Source: Acidobacteriota bacterium (GTDB lineage Bacteria; Acidobacteriota; Vicinamibacteria; Vicinamibacterales; CAVVIG01). From it: a stretch of 37,755 nt of DNA. This document shows, one piece after another, positions 1 to 9,245 of the stretch. Position 1 is the first letter of the stretch, and every line of letters begins with the position of its first letter. Below the pieces are notes generated by a model, which saw nothing but the letters and a program-made list of their open reading frames with translations, had not been told where the DNA came from and did no database searches. The position numbers were made by a program, and so were the translations under genes. The stretch spans positions 1-37,755 of the forward strand of contig JAGWRA010000052.1 of NCBI GenBank assembly GCA_028876655.1. Reading direction: 5' to 3'.

Positions 1-1668
1 GGCAACCTGGCCCTGGTCCAGATGATCGTCTACGCCGGCGGCGACGTCGGCGCGACCACGCGCCTGGGCGGCTACACGCCGCTCCATCTGGCGGCCAAGA
101 ACGGCCGCGCGGACGTGGTCGAGGCCCTGCTGAAGGCCGGCGCGAACGCGCAGGCCACGACCGCTTCCGGTGCCACGGCGCTGATGCTCGCGGCGGCCGC
201 TGGCAGCACGCCGGCCGTGCAGACGCTGCTGGCGCACGGCGCCGACGTCAACGCCCGCGAGACGGCCAAGGGAGAGACGGCGCTGATGTTCGCCGCTGCC
301 TTCAATCGCGCCGAGACGGTCGCGGTGCTGCTCCAGCACGGCGCCGACGTGAAGGCGACGACGAGGGTGCTCGACTGGACGAAGCTGGCGAAGAACGATC
401 CGCGGCTGCCGAGCTTCGGCCGGCGCGCGCCCTCGACGACCCCTGCGGCGGGCGCACGGCCGGGCGCGGCCGCCCCCGGCGGGAAGCCGGCCGTCAAGCC
501 GGTCGAGGCGTCCACGCAGGCGGCCGAGCCGGCCGACGAAGAGCCGGATACGGTCGAACCCGGCGCCGCCGCGCGGCCGGCCGGGATCCCCGGCGAGAAG
601 AAGGACGGCGCCCGCAAGGCGAAGAGCCAGGCGGCGGCCTTCGACTTCACCGGCGGCTACGTCAAGCTGGTCGGGACGCAGGGCGGGCTGACCGCGCTGG
701 AGTTCGCGACCCGGCAGGGGAACACCGAATCGGTGCGGGCGCTGCTCGCCGGTGGCGCCGACCTCAACGAGGTGAACCCGGCGGATCATACCAGTCCGCT
801 GCTGAGCGCCATCATCAACGGTCACTTCGACCTGGCCGAGGAACTGCTCGCCAAGGGGGCCGACCCCAACCTGGCGCAGGCCAACGGCGTCACGCCGCTC
901 TACGCCGTGCTGAACTGCGTGTGGGCGCCGCGCACGCTCTATCCGCAGCCGACGGCCTACAAGCAGCAGCAGACCACCTACCTCCAGCTGATGAAGGACC
1001 TGCTGGACCACGGCGCGAAGCCGAACGCCCGGCTGAAGGAGAAGGTCTGGTACTCCGGCTACAACTTCGACCAGTCGGGCGTCGACGAGGCGGGGGCCAC
1101 GCCGTTCTGGCGCGCGGCGTACGCCGACGACATCGCAGCGATGAAACTGCTCATGTCGCACGGCGCCGACCCGGCGATCGCCACGAAGAAGCCCGCGGGG
1201 CGCCGTCCGACCGGCACCGGCAACCTCGACGACGAGGCGGCCGCCAAGGCGAAGCGCGATCCCTCCGGCCGTCCGCCGGTGGCCGTGGGCGGGCCCGACG
1301 TGACGCCGCTGCTCGCCGCGTCTGGTGAGGCCTACGGGTCCAGCTTCACGGCGAACCATCATCGCTACGCCCCGACGGGGATGCTGGCGGCCGTGAAGTA
1401 CCTGGTCGAGGAGCTGCACGCCGACGTCAACGAGGCGGACGCCGACGGGAACACCGCGCTGCACAACGCCGCAGCCCGCGGCGACAACGAGATGATCCTG
1501 TACCTGGTCTCGCGCGGCGCCGACGTCAAGGCGGTCAACCGCAAGGGCCAGACGGTGCCGGACCTGGCCAACGGCCCGGTGCAGCGGATCAGCCCGTTCC
1601 CGGAGACCATCGCCCTGCTGCAGAAGATGGGGGCCAGGCTCGTTCACAAGTGCCTGTCCTGCGGCTGA
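1..1668 (+). CDS. Ankyrin-repeat protein, 5' end outside the window
   Basis: The frame is already open at base 1, so the true start lies upstream; the first internal Met is at base 22. The protein consists of ankyrin repeats, with typical 'TPLHLAAKNG', 'GATALMLAA' and 'GNTALHNAAARGDNEMI' helices and repeated 'GADV' turns. A Pro/Ala/Glu-rich linker, probably disordered, interrupts them at about residues 130-205 counted from base 22. Ankyrin repeats are protein-binding scaffolds; no enzymatic domain is visible. The chain ends in HKCLSCG, a CxxC pair just before the stop. I believe similar acidobacterial ankyrin proteins carry such a tail, but this is from memory. A strong terminator follows, so it is probably not co-transcribed with the haem protein downstream. 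Family certain, role unknown. Confidence 0.9.
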   Translation, partial: GNLALVQMIVYAGGDVGATTRLGGYTPLHLAAKNGRADVVEALLKAGANAQATTASGATALMLAAAAGSTPAVQTLLAHGADVNARETAKGETALMFAAAFNRAETVAVLLQHGADVKATTRVLDWTKLAKNDPRLPSFGRRAPSTTPAAGARPGAAAPGGKPAVKPVEASTQAAEPADEEPDTVEPGAAARPAGIPGEKKDGARKAKSQAAAFDFTGGYVKLVGTQGGLTALEFATRQGNTESVRALLAGGADLNEVNPADHTSPLLSAIINGHFDLAEELLAKGADPNLAQANGVTPLYAVLNCVWAPRTLYPQPTAYKQQQTTYLQLMKDLLDHGAKPNARLKEKVWYSGYNFDQSGVDEAGATPFWRAAYADDIAAMKLLMSHGADPAIATKKPAGRRPTGTGNLDDEAAAKAKRDPSGRPPVAVGGPDVTPLLAASGEAYGSSFTANHHRYAPTGMLAAVKYLVEELHADVNEADADGNTALHNAAARGDNEMILYLVSRGADVKAVNRKGQTVPDLANGPVQRISPFPETIALLQKMGARLVHKCLSCG

Positions 1669-1690
1669 CGGCCTGGAAGTGACCGCACGG

Positions 1691-1730
1691 AGGCGGGAGG
1701 CGCGGCTGAGGGCCGCCCTCCCGCCTTTGT
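1691..1730 (+). terminator. Rho-independent terminator after the ankyrin gene
   Basis: A perfect 10-bp stem pairs 1691-1700 with 1717-1726. It is extended by an inner 5-bp stem (1702-1706 with 1712-1716, C1701 bulged), leaving a 5-base loop, and is followed by a short T-rich stretch (TTTGTGCGTTT). It lies 22 bases after the ankyrin stop codon. Confidence 0.75.
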
Positions 1731-1803
1731 GCGTTTCTGGCACCTCTGCCGGCATCGGCCTGTCACATCAGACGACAATCGGCGACAATCTATTACCGGG
1801 GTG

Positions 1804-1821
1804 GTATGACAAGTGTCATAC
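1804..1821. promoter_or_regulatory. Perfect 18-bp dyad, operator-like
   Basis: GTATGACA and TGTCATAC are perfect inverted 8-base arms separated by AG. The dyad lies 82 bases before the start codon of the exported haem protein, in a stretch more AT-rich than its surroundings. The size and symmetry suit a dimeric repressor or activator site. Which protein would bind is unknown. Confidence 0.5.
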
Positions 1822-1903
1822 GGCCCCCCGGCCGCCCGGCGTACGCTGGAGTTCGTGCCGGCGCGGGTGTTCCGCGCCCGCCTCCTCCTGGAGCCCGTTG
1901 CCC

Positions 1904-3259
1904 ATGACCGGTCGATCACGCCGCGTGCGGACGTTCGCGCTGCCGCCCGCCCTCCTCGTCCTGCTCCTCCTGGTGCCGGTGGCCGTCCTGGCGATGGGGC
2001 AGTTCGGCTCCGATGAGGACGTCATCGGCTACAACACGGCCACGCCGACCGACCCGGTGGCCCAGCTGCAGCAGCAGATCGACAGCGGGCAGGTGCATCT
2101 GGCGTTCGACCCGGCGCACGGGTACCTGCCGGCTGTGCTGAAGGCGCTGCACGTGCCCATCTCCTCGCAGGGCCTGGTCTTCTCGCGGACGAGTTTGCAG
2201 GTCGATCACATCGCGCCCTGGACGCCGCGGGCGGTGTACTTCAACGACGACGTGTACGTCGGCTGGGTGCAGGGCGGGCCGATCATGGAGGTCGCCTCGG
2301 TGGATCCGAAGCTGGGCGGGGTGTTCTATACGCTCGATCAGCAGCCGACCGCGCACCCGAAGTTCCAGCGGCAGTTCTCGACCTGCCTGCAGTGCCACGA
2401 CTCGTCCTCGTCGACCGGTGGCGTCCCCGGCTTCATCATGCGGTCGGTGTTCGCCGACAAGATGGGGTATCCGATCTCCTCACCGGTCGCGGCGACGACG
2501 CCGCAGACGCCCATCGCGGAGCGCTGGGGCGGCTGGTACGTGACCGGGACGACGGGGGACCAGCCGCACCTCGGCAACCTGATGGCGCCGGTCTCGGCGC
2601 ACGATGTCGGGGATCCCGCCGCCTATCTCGCGAAGATGAGGATCGGCCCGAACCTGAACGTCACCGATCTCAGCAGCCGGTTCGACACGTCGCCGTACCT
2701 GAGCCCGTACAGTGATGCGGTCGCGCTGATGGTGCTGGCCGACCAGACCTACGTCCACAACCTCATCACCATCGCCGGCTACGAGACGCGCAAGGCGATC
2801 TACGACGACCAGCTGACGTCGATGGCAGGGGATTCCGGAGGGCTGTCGGAAGGGGCGATGGTGCGCATCCGGGGCGCGGCCGAGCGGCTCGTGAGGGGCC
2901 TGCTCTACTCGCGGGAGGCGCCGCTCACGTCGCCGATCACGGGGGACTCGACCTTCACGCAGGACTTCCAGCGGCTCGGGCCGCGCGATCACCTGGGCCG
3001 CTCGCTGCGCGACCTCGACCTCAAGACGCGGCTGTTCAAGTACCCGCTGAGCTACCTGATCTACTCACCGGCCTTCGACGCCCTGCCGCCGGTCGTCCGG
3101 TCGTACGTCTACACGCGACTGCGCCAGGTGCTGACCGGGCAGGATCAGGACCCGGCGTTCGCCAACCTGTCGGCGGCCGATCGGACGGCCATCCTGCAGA
3201 TCCTGCAGGACACCAAGCCGGCATTTGCGGCGGTGATGACGACGGCCGTGGCTCGCTGA
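1904..3259 (+). CDS. Uncharacterised exported protein with one c-type haem site
   Basis: This 451-residue protein has a basic N terminus followed by one long hydrophobic segment (about residues 11-30), a signal peptide or membrane anchor. A single CLQCH haem c attachment motif lies near residue 165, so the protein should act outside the cytoplasmic membrane. Around it are the phrases 'QFSTCLQCHDSSSS' and 'GVPGFIMRSVF'. The rest is not a standard small cytochrome c fold and I cannot assign a domain. The ATG at 1904 is preferred over upstream in-frame starts because the signal segment follows it directly and GGAG (1890-1893) is well spaced. A role as electron carrier or haem-dependent oxidoreductase partner is inference from the motif alone. 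Confidence 0.75.
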   Translation: MTGRSRRVRTFALPPALLVLLLLVPVAVLAMGQFGSDEDVIGYNTATPTDPVAQLQQQIDSGQVHLAFDPAHGYLPAVLKALHVPISSQGLVFSRTSLQVDHIAPWTPRAVYFNDDVYVGWVQGGPIMEVASVDPKLGGVFYTLDQQPTAHPKFQRQFSTCLQCHDSSSSTGGVPGFIMRSVFADKMGYPISSPVAATTPQTPIAERWGGWYVTGTTGDQPHLGNLMAPVSAHDVGDPAAYLAKMRIGPNLNVTDLSSRFDTSPYLSPYSDAVALMVLADQTYVHNLITIAGYETRKAIYDDQLTSMAGDSGGLSEGAMVRIRGAAERLVRGLLYSREAPLTSPITGDSTFTQDFQRLGPRDHLGRSLRDLDLKTRLFKYPLSYLIYSPAFDALPPVVRSYVYTRLRQVLTGQDQDPAFANLSAADRTAILQILQDTKPAFAAVMTTAVAR

Positions 3260-3317
3260 GGAGGATCTGCGCCGGCCGGGCGGCGCGGAGTGTGGGTGAG
3301 GCGGGGCAGGGGATGGG

Positions 3318-3348
3318 GCGCCGGGCGGACGGGGAGTCCGCCCGGCGC
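3318..3348. terminator. Perfect GC hairpin between convergent genes
   Basis: A 13-bp perfect stem pairs 3318-3330 with 3336-3348 around a 5-base loop. It lies between the stop codons of the haem protein (+) and the molybdenum hydroxylase large subunit (-), where it could stop transcription from both sides. No T-run follows, so intrinsic termination is plausible but not certain. Confidence 0.6.
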
Positions 3349-3365
3349 GTCGTCTGTACGGCAGC

Positions 3366-5588
3366 CTACGCCCAGCTGTAGCCGCTCTTCACGAGCGGCA
3401 GCGTCCGGATGCGCGTGCCGGTCGCCGAGAAGATCGCGTTGCAGACGGCCGGGATGATCGGCGGCAGCGCCGGTTCGCCCAGGCCCGTCGGCGGGTTGTC
3501 GGTCTTCCGCCAGATCGCCTCGATCTCGATCGGCGCCTGGGACATCCGGACCAGCGGGTGGCGATCGTAGTTGGTCTGCACGACGCGGCCGTGCTCGAGT
3601 GTGATCTGCTGCGCCATCAGCTCGCTGAGGCCATCGATGATCGCCCCCTGGACCATGTTCTGCGCGGCGCCGGGGTTGATGATCTCGCTGCCGATGTCGA
3701 CCGCGACCCACACCTTGTGGACCTTCACGCGCTTGTCGGCCGACACGCTCACGTCGGCCACTTCGGCGAAGTAGCCGAGATGGCTGAAGTGGAAGGCGAC
3801 GCCGAGCGCGCGGCCCGGCTGCTTCGTCCGGTGGCGCCAGCCGGACTTCTCGGCGACGAGTTCGAGCACGCCGCGCATCCGGGCGGCGTCGAACGTCCGG
3901 GACTTCGGCTGGCGATCCGCCTCCGCGTCGGGCAGCGGGGCCGTGTCGAGGAGCGCCAGCCGGAAGTCGACCGGATCCTTGCCGGCGGCGTGCGCCAGCT
4001 CGTCGAGGAAGGACTGGATGACGAAGGCGTTCACGTTGCTGCCGGGGGCGCGCAGCGCGCCGGTCTTGAGCCAGAGCTCCTGCAGTGAGGTGCCGAGCGT
4101 GAAGTTCGGCACGTAGCGGGCCGGGAACTCCAGCGGCGACAGCGTGGCCGCCGAGGCGTACTCGTCGCCGGCCCCCCACGTCACGAAGTGGTTCTGCCAG
4201 GCAACGAGCCGGCCCGCGGCGTCGACGCCGCCCTTGAGGTACTGGAAGCCGCCGGGACGATAGTAGTCGTTCGTCATGTCGTCCTCGCGGGCCCAGACCA
4301 GCTTCACGGGGACGCCGACGGTCCTGGCGATCCAGGCGGCCTCGACCATGTAATCGTTGGTGAGCCGCCGCCCGAAGCCGCCGCCCGCCCGCAGCATGTG
4401 GACGACGACGTTGCCCTCGGGGATGCCGAGCAGCTTCGCGACCATCGTGCGGCCGCTGCCGGGCGTCTGGCTGTTCGACCAGATCTCGATGTGGCCGTTC
4501 GCGTAGTGCGCCGTGCAGTTCTGCGGCTCGAGCGGCGCGTGGGCGATGAAGGGATAGCTGTAGGCCGCCTCGACGCGCGCGGCGGCGTTCTTCAGGGCCG
4601 CGTCGGTGTCGCCGTCGTGGCGCAGCACGTGGGCCGGCGGCTGCTTCGACAGCTCGTCGGCGTGCTGCGCGAACGCCTCGCTGCTCTGCGCCGCCCCCTT
4701 GCCCTCGTCCCAGGTGACCTGCAGCTTCTTGCGCGCCGCCTGGGCCTGCCACCAGGTGTCGGCGACGATGGCGACGCCGGGCATCAGCCCGGGATCGCGC
4801 GGCACGACGTCGCCGGCCGGCACCGCCCCTTCGACGACGAAGGCGTGGCGCACCCCGGGCAGGGCGCGGATGGCGTCGACGTTGGCGCTGACCACCTTGC
4901 CGCCGAACACGGGACACTTCTGGTACACGGCGTAGAGCATCCCCGGCCGCACCATGTCGATGCCGAAGACCGGCTGGCCGGTGACGATGGCGTGGACGTC
5001 GCAGCCGCGCTGCGTGTGCCCGATGATGCGGTAGGCCTTCGGGTCCTTCAGGGGGACCGTCTGGACGTCCGGCACCGGCAGCTTCGCCGCGTCCGCCGCC
5101 AGCTCGGCGTAGCCGATCGAGCGGTTCGACGCGCGATGGTGGACCCGGGCGGCGGTCGTCGTGCAGGCCGAGGCCGGCACGTGCCAGCGGGCGGCTGCCG
5201 CCGCGACGAGCATCTGCCGGCACGCCGCGCCGACGCGGCGCATCGGATCCCAGTTGAGCGGCGTCGCGGTGCTGCCGCCGGCGAACTGACCGGCGTACTT
5301 GGTGTCGTCGAAGTCGGTCTGCTCGATCGCCACGTGCGCCCAGTCGGCGTCCAGTTCCTCCGCAATCAGCATCGGCAGCATCGTCTTCACGCCCTGGCCG
5401 ACCTCGGGGTCCTTGGCCATGATCGTGATCGTGCCGTTGGCGGCGATCCGGATGAAGGCGTCCGGCTCGAGCGGCGGGCCCGCCGGCCGGCCCTGGGCGA
5501 ATGCCGCGGGCCGGGCGTAGAGCGCCAGCAGCATGCCGCCGCCGGCGAGGGACGAGACCTTGAGGAAGGCGCGTCGGTTCATGTGCAT
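3366..5588 (-). CDS. Molybdopterin-binding subunit of a xanthine-dehydrogenase-family oxidase (IorB-like)
   Basis: The 740-residue product has the length and layout of the isoquinoline 1-oxidoreductase beta subunit/aldehyde-oxidase type. It binds the molybdenum cofactor and hydroxylates an aldehyde or N-heterocycle using water. The N terminus has a twin-arginine signal (NRRAFLK, residues 4-10, then a hydrophobic stretch to about 32), so the folded enzyme is exported. The C terminus has the conserved active-site Glu region 'GLGEPALPP' (E705). The first ATG is chosen because GAGGAGG lies 9 bases upstream. It follows the iron-sulfur subunit gene by 15 bases, so the two form one complex. Electrons would pass from Mo through the [2Fe-2S] centres to a periplasmic acceptor. 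There is no FAD subunit nearby, as in Ior enzymes. The substrate is unknown. Confidence 0.93.
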   Translation of the reverse strand: MHMNRRAFLKVSSLAGGGMLLALYARPAAFAQGRPAGPPLEPDAFIRIAANGTITIMAKDPEVGQGVKTMLPMLIAEELDADWAHVAIEQTDFDDTKYAGQFAGGSTATPLNWDPMRRVGAACRQMLVAAAAARWHVPASACTTTAARVHHRASNRSIGYAELAADAAKLPVPDVQTVPLKDPKAYRIIGHTQRGCDVHAIVTGQPVFGIDMVRPGMLYAVYQKCPVFGGKVVSANVDAIRALPGVRHAFVVEGAVPAGDVVPRDPGLMPGVAIVADTWWQAQAARKKLQVTWDEGKGAAQSSEAFAQHADELSKQPPAHVLRHDGDTDAALKNAAARVEAAYSYPFIAHAPLEPQNCTAHYANGHIEIWSNSQTPGSGRTMVAKLLGIPEGNVVVHMLRAGGGFGRRLTNDYMVEAAWIARTVGVPVKLVWAREDDMTNDYYRPGGFQYLKGGVDAAGRLVAWQNHFVTWGAGDEYASAATLSPLEFPARYVPNFTLGTSLQELWLKTGALRAPGSNVNAFVIQSFLDELAHAAGKDPVDFRLALLDTAPLPDAEADRQPKSRTFDAARMRGVLELVAEKSGWRHRTKQPGRALGVAFHFSHLGYFAEVADVSVSADKRVKVHKVWVAVDIGSEIINPGAAQNMVQGAIIDGLSELMAQQITLEHGRVVQTNYDRHPLVRMSQAPIEIEAIWRKTDNPPTGLGEPALPPIIPAVCNAIFSATGTRIRTLPLVKSGYSWA

Positions 5589-5603
5589 GATGGCTCGCCT
5601 CCT

Positions 5604-6110
5604 CTATTCGCCGTCGCCGGCGCGGCCGGCGTGACGCTGATCGGTGGGGGTGCCGGCGGCGAGGGCCGCCGCCCGGTGGACCGCTTCCTTGATGCGCAGG
5701 TACGTCCCGCAGCGACAGAGATGGCCGCTCAGGGCCGCATCGATGTCCGCGTCGGTCGGCTTCGGGGTCTGCGCGATGAGCGCGGCCGCCGCCATGATCT
5801 GTCCCGCCTGGCAGTAGCCGCACTGGGGAACGTCGATCTCTTCCCAGGCACGCTGCACGGGATGCGAGCCGTCGGCCGAGAGCCCCTCGACCGTCGTGAT
5901 CGGGGCGTGGACGGCGCGCTCGACCGGGATGAGACAGGAGTGCACCGGCCGGCCGCCCAGATGGACCGTGCAGGCGGCGCACTGGCCGATGCCGCAACCG
6001 TACTTCGTGCCCTTCAGGTTCAGCACGTCCCTGAGCACCCACAGCAGCGGCGTGTCCGGGGACACGTCGACCGCGTGGGCCTGCCCGTTGACCGTCAGTT
6101 CGAACCGCAT
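5604..6110 (-). CDS. [2Fe-2S] iron-sulfur subunit of the molybdenum hydroxylase (IorA-like)
   Basis: This 168-residue protein is a two-cluster iron-sulfur subunit of the xanthine dehydrogenase family. The plant-ferredoxin-type cluster is held by C39, C44, C47 and C59 ([16 protein letters not shown], then HSC). The C-terminal helical cluster uses C97 and C100 (QCGYCQAGQ) and C132 and C134 (CRCGTY). The start at 6110 gives MRFELTVNG, the normal start of the family, with AGGAGA 7 bases upstream. An in-frame extension to 6215 has no family counterpart. It has no signal peptide, so it presumably travels with the Tat-bearing large subunit encoded just downstream. It passes electrons from the Mo centre to the outside acceptor. 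Confidence 0.94.
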   Translation of the reverse strand: MRFELTVNGQAHAVDVSPDTPLLWVLRDVLNLKGTKYGCGIGQCAACTVHLGGRPVHSCLIPVERAVHAPITTVEGLSADGSHPVQRAWEEIDVPQCGYCQAGQIMAAAALIAQTPKPTDADIDAALSGHLCRCGTYLRIKEAVHRAAALAAGTPTDQRHAGRAGDGE

Positions 6111-6220
6111 GCCTCGGTCTCCTGTGGTGGCGGGAATGCCCGATGCGCCCAGCCCGCGCGAACTGCCCGGCCCGTGACGGGGAAGACGGGGAGCTGGCGG
6201 AGGGCCCTTAGACAAGGTGC

Positions 6221-6249
6221 AGCATAACGTCTGTGCGGCCCGGCTGCAA
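6221..6249 (-). promoter_or_regulatory. Sigma-70-type promoter of the iorA-iorB-like operon
   Basis: On the minus strand TTGCAG (6249-6244) and TATGCT (6226-6221) are separated by exactly 17 bases and lie about 110 bases upstream of the iron-sulfur subunit start. Spacing and sequence fit a housekeeping promoter. The leader would be about 105 bases. Confidence 0.5.
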
Positions 6250-6303
6250 TCGGGTTTGCCCGGGTCCTGCCGGGCCCGGGGCGGGGCGGACGAATGGGGG
6301 GCG

Positions 6304-7551
6304 TCAGGCCCGGCGGGCCACAGGGAGCGGCTGCGCCGGCAGCCGGGCCGCGGCGCCCGCGAGCATGGTGCGGAAGGCGCCGAACAGCTTCCGCATCTGC
6401 GGCGGCTTGTAGGGGAAGAGGTCGACCGGGTCCATGGCGTGCATCACCATGCAGTTGTCGGCCTCGAAGACCAGCAGCCGGCCGTCGGGGGTCTCCGCGC
6501 AGTCAATGCCCAGGTACTCCACGCCGAGCCGTTCGTGGATGGCGCGGAAGGCCGCGGCATGCCGGCGGCCGAAGCCCTCGTCGAAGGTCTCCATGATGGC
6601 GGCCTCCTCGGCGCGCTTCGCGGCGCTCTCGGCCATGCCGGCGTTCAGGTAGTGGATCATCCAGTGGGCGGCGATGCCGACGTGCGCCACGAACGGGCGG
6701 CCGTCGATGAGCGCGATGCGATACTTGCGGAACAGACCATCGGCGCTGCGGTAGTCGAGGAAGGGCGACAGGTAGAAATCCGCGCCGGCCTGCGCGGCGA
6801 GGTACGGCCCGAGGGCGGCCGGGGTCTCGAGCTTCTCGAGCCCCTGCCCGGCGTGCGAGTCGGCCGGGCGGACGACGATCGGGAAGGCCGCACCCGGGAG
6901 CACGTCGCCGAGCGGGACTCGACCATCGGCGAGGGCCGCCAGCCAGTCGCGCGGGATCCGCCGGATGGACGGCATCGCGATCCCGCCGGCCCCCTGCAGC
7001 CGTTCGGAGACCCCCACGCGCGAGAGCGTCAGAATCTGCTCGGGCCGGTTGACGACGGGACGCGGCCAGTCGCGCAGCCGCCCGGCCAGCTGCTCGAGCA
7101 GCGGGCGGTTCTGGTCGTTCTCGCCGACGGCGACGAACAGGACGTCGTGAGCGGGCACGACGGCCGGCCACGGCAGGTCGGGACCGGTGAAGAGGAGGTC
7201 GACTGCGACGTCGGACTCCTCGAGCAGGCACTCGACGGGCGTGTTGGCCATCAGGTCCCCCGGTCCCATCAGCACGAGCAGCCGGAGCCCGGTCCGTCCG
7301 GAGGGCGCGGGCAGGTGATACAGCTGCTGCATGCGCAGCGCCTGCGCCTGCACGTCGAGTCCCACCTCGCGGTTCCAGGTCAACTGGAGCGCCCACGAAA
7401 CGTCCAGCAGCGTGTTCGCATCGTCGGGCGCCTGCGACGCACGCTCGATCAGTTCCGTGCGCAGCGGAACCAGATCCTCGCCGGCCATCGCCATCCGGAA
7501 GAGGCGCGCGAAGCCGATGAGGGGGAACGGTTCGGGACGGACGGGAGTCAT
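6304..7551 (-). CDS. ATP-grasp ligase-like protein, coupled to the decarboxylase
   Basis: The 415-residue protein has an ATP-grasp C-terminal half. Nucleotide-binding strands lie around '[19 protein letters not shown]', followed by '[17 protein letters not shown]'. A metal-binding end, '[16 protein letters not shown]', holds the Glu and Asn expected to bind Mg2+. Family members join a carboxylate to an amine or thiol through an acyl-phosphate. The N-terminal half (about residues 1-150) looks helical and resembles a TPR-like or linker region; I cannot name it. The ATG overlaps the decarboxylase TGA by four bases (ATGA), so the two are translationally coupled and probably act on the same compound. 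The substrate is unknown. An amino-acid or peptide ligase acting on the amine made by the decarboxylase is an inference. Confidence 0.8.
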   Translation of the reverse strand: MTPVRPEPFPLIGFARLFRMAMAGEDLVPLRTELIERASQAPDDANTLLDVSWALQLTWNREVGLDVQAQALRMQQLYHLPAPSGRTGLRLLVLMGPGDLMANTPVECLLEESDVAVDLLFTGPDLPWPAVVPAHDVLFVAVGENDQNRPLLEQLAGRLRDWPRPVVNRPEQILTLSRVGVSERLQGAGGIAMPSIRRIPRDWLAALADGRVPLGDVLPGAAFPIVVRPADSHAGQGLEKLETPAALGPYLAAQAGADFYLSPFLDYRSADGLFRKYRIALIDGRPFVAHVGIAAHWMIHYLNAGMAESAAKRAEEAAIMETFDEGFGRRHAAAFRAIHERLGVEYLGIDCAETPDGRLLVFEADNCMVMHAMDPVDLFPYKPPQMRKLFGAFRTMLAGAAARLPAQPLPVARRA

Positions 7552-9017
7552 GACGCCTTTCGCCAGGCCGCGGTAATGGCGTGGCCGATCGCCACGGTGG
7601 CCTCGACGAGGGCGTTGAGGTCGGCCGCGGTCGTGCGGTGGTTGACGATGGCCGCCCGGATCGCCAGGTGGCCGTTGAGGACGGTGGTGGACGGCGCCGC
7701 GACGCCCGACTCCTGCAGGGCCGTGACGATCTCGGCGTTCACGGCATCCGGCGAGGCGCAGCGGTACCGGAAGCAGACGATGTTGAGCGACACCGGCGCG
7801 AGCAGCTCGAGCTCGGGGGTCGCCTCGATGCGCTGCGCGAGGCCGCGGGCCAGGGCACAGGTGCCGGAGATCATCCGCCCGAGGCGCTCCGTGCCGTAGG
7901 CCTTCAAGGTGAACCAGGTCTTGAGCGCGCGGAAGCCGCGCGAGAGATCGGGGCCGAGATCGCACGGCCAGGGGGAACCGGCCGAGAGGCCGCGCGTGTC
8001 GCGCCGCAGATAGGCCGCGTCCGCGGCGAACGTTTCGAGCTGCCGCCGGCCGTCGCGCACCAGCACGAATCCGGCGTCGTAGGGGACCTGGCCCCACTTG
8101 TGGAAGTCGAAGGCGATCGAGTCCGCCTGCCCGATCCCGTCCAGGCGCGGCGCCAGGTCGGGGGCCAGCATCGCCAGGGCGCCGTACGCCCCGTCGACGT
8201 GGAACCAGAGCTGTTCGCGCCGGCAGACGTCCGCCAGCGCCTGCAGATCGTCGATGGCGCCGACGTCGACCGTGCCGGCCGTGCCGGCCACGAGAAACGG
8301 CGTCCGGCCCGCCCGGCGGTCGGCCGCGACGGCCTCCACCAGGGCGCCGACGTCCATCCGGTAGTCGGCGGTCATCGGGATCAGCCGCAGGGCATCGGTG
8401 CCGAGCCCGGACAGATCCATGGCCTGCGCGATGCAGCCGTGCGCACCGGCGGAGGTGTACGCCGTGAGCCGCGCGGCGGCATCGCCGATCCCCGTGCGGC
8501 GGCTGTCGGCGCCGAGCGCGGCGGCGCGCGCCACGAGGACCCCGATCAGGTTGCCGACCGATGTGCCCGTGACGAAGAGGCCGCTCGCGGTGTCCGGCAG
8601 GCCGAACAGATCGCGCATCCAGCGGACGATTTGCCGCTCCACTTCGAGCGGCATCTGATCGCGCCCGCCCAGGTTGGCGTTCAGGCCGGCCGCGAGCATC
8701 TCCGCCAGCATGCCGACCGGCGTTCCCCCGCCCTGCACCCAGCCCATGAACCCGGGATGCGCGTTCCCCACGGCGAAGGGGACGACGTCACGCAGGAAGG
8801 CGGTGTGGAGCGCCTCGACGCTCGTGGCCTGGCGCGGCAGGGGTTCGTCGAACGCGCGCCGGACGGCGCGCGGAATCGGCTGCCAGACCGGCCGCTCGCG
8901 GATGTGTTCGAGGTAGTCGAACATGTCGTCGAGCATCCGGTGGCCCTGGGCACGCAAGGCCTGCCAGTCACCGGGCGTGGCCGGGTCGAGCGAGTGGTCG
9001 AAAGGCGGCTGCTTCAT
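7548..9017 (-). CDS. PLP-dependent group II amino-acid decarboxylase
   Basis: The 489-residue protein belongs to the aromatic-L-amino-acid/glutamate decarboxylase fold. It has 'NAHPGFMGWVQGGGTP' near residues 85-100, the cofactor-contacting 'HVDGAYG' (272-278) and the Schiff-base lysine K307 in 'FDFHKWGQVPYDAG'. It should remove the carboxyl group of an amino acid to give an amine in the cytoplasm; the substrate cannot be read from the motifs. The Met at 9017 is chosen because homology-like sequence begins there; the longer open frame to 9230 is low-complexity read-through. It is the first gene of a two-gene unit with the ATP-grasp protein. 228 bases separate it from the PAS gene upstream, and I see no convincing promoter there. 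Confidence 0.92.
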   Translation of the reverse strand: MKQPPFDHSLDPATPGDWQALRAQGHRMLDDMFDYLEHIRERPVWQPIPRAVRRAFDEPLPRQATSVEALHTAFLRDVVPFAVGNAHPGFMGWVQGGGTPVGMLAEMLAAGLNANLGGRDQMPLEVERQIVRWMRDLFGLPDTASGLFVTGTSVGNLIGVLVARAAALGADSRRTGIGDAAARLTAYTSAGAHGCIAQAMDLSGLGTDALRLIPMTADYRMDVGALVEAVAADRRAGRTPFLVAGTAGTVDVGAIDDLQALADVCRREQLWFHVDGAYGALAMLAPDLAPRLDGIGQADSIAFDFHKWGQVPYDAGFVLVRDGRRQLETFAADAAYLRRDTRGLSAGSPWPCDLGPDLSRGFRALKTWFTLKAYGTERLGRMISGTCALARGLAQRIEATPELELLAPVSLNIVCFRYRCASPDAVNAEIVTALQESGVAAPSTTVLNGHLAIRAAIVNHRTTAADLNALVEATVAIGHAITAAWRKAS

Positions 9018-9245
9018 GTCGTGGCACGCGGGCCAAACCGGCGCCGCGAATCCGGGACCGATGACCGACACCAATCCCCCACCGTGACACGAGCAAGGAG
9101 CGGTCCGGGGCGCGGCGTGCGGATTTCCGGACGAAACCGGCCATTCCCGGCCGGCGGCCCTCGCCGCGCCCTGTCGGAAAGGCGGACGGCCGGCCCGCGC
9201 GCCGACCCTCTGCGCCGGGAGGGACGGCACGGTCGCCGGCCGCCG

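Noticed and set aside
22-1668. Repeated short DNA segments in the ankyrin gene taken as a direct-repeat array
   Set aside because: They follow the 33-residue protein repeat and diverge at third positions; this is protein repetition, not a CRISPR or DNA satellite.
1739-1756. Sigma-54-like TGGCAC...GGCA before the haem-protein gene
   Set aside because: The GG-to-GC distance is one base too long, and the -12 part lacks TTGC.
4188-6227. 679-codon open frame antisense to the molybdenum hydroxylase genes
   Set aside because: The opposite strand encodes two complete family members; this frame is biased, low-complexity read-through.
6258-6275. Small hairpin after the ATP-grasp gene as terminator
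   Set aside because: Only a 6-bp stem with no U-tract on the minus strand; too weak to call.
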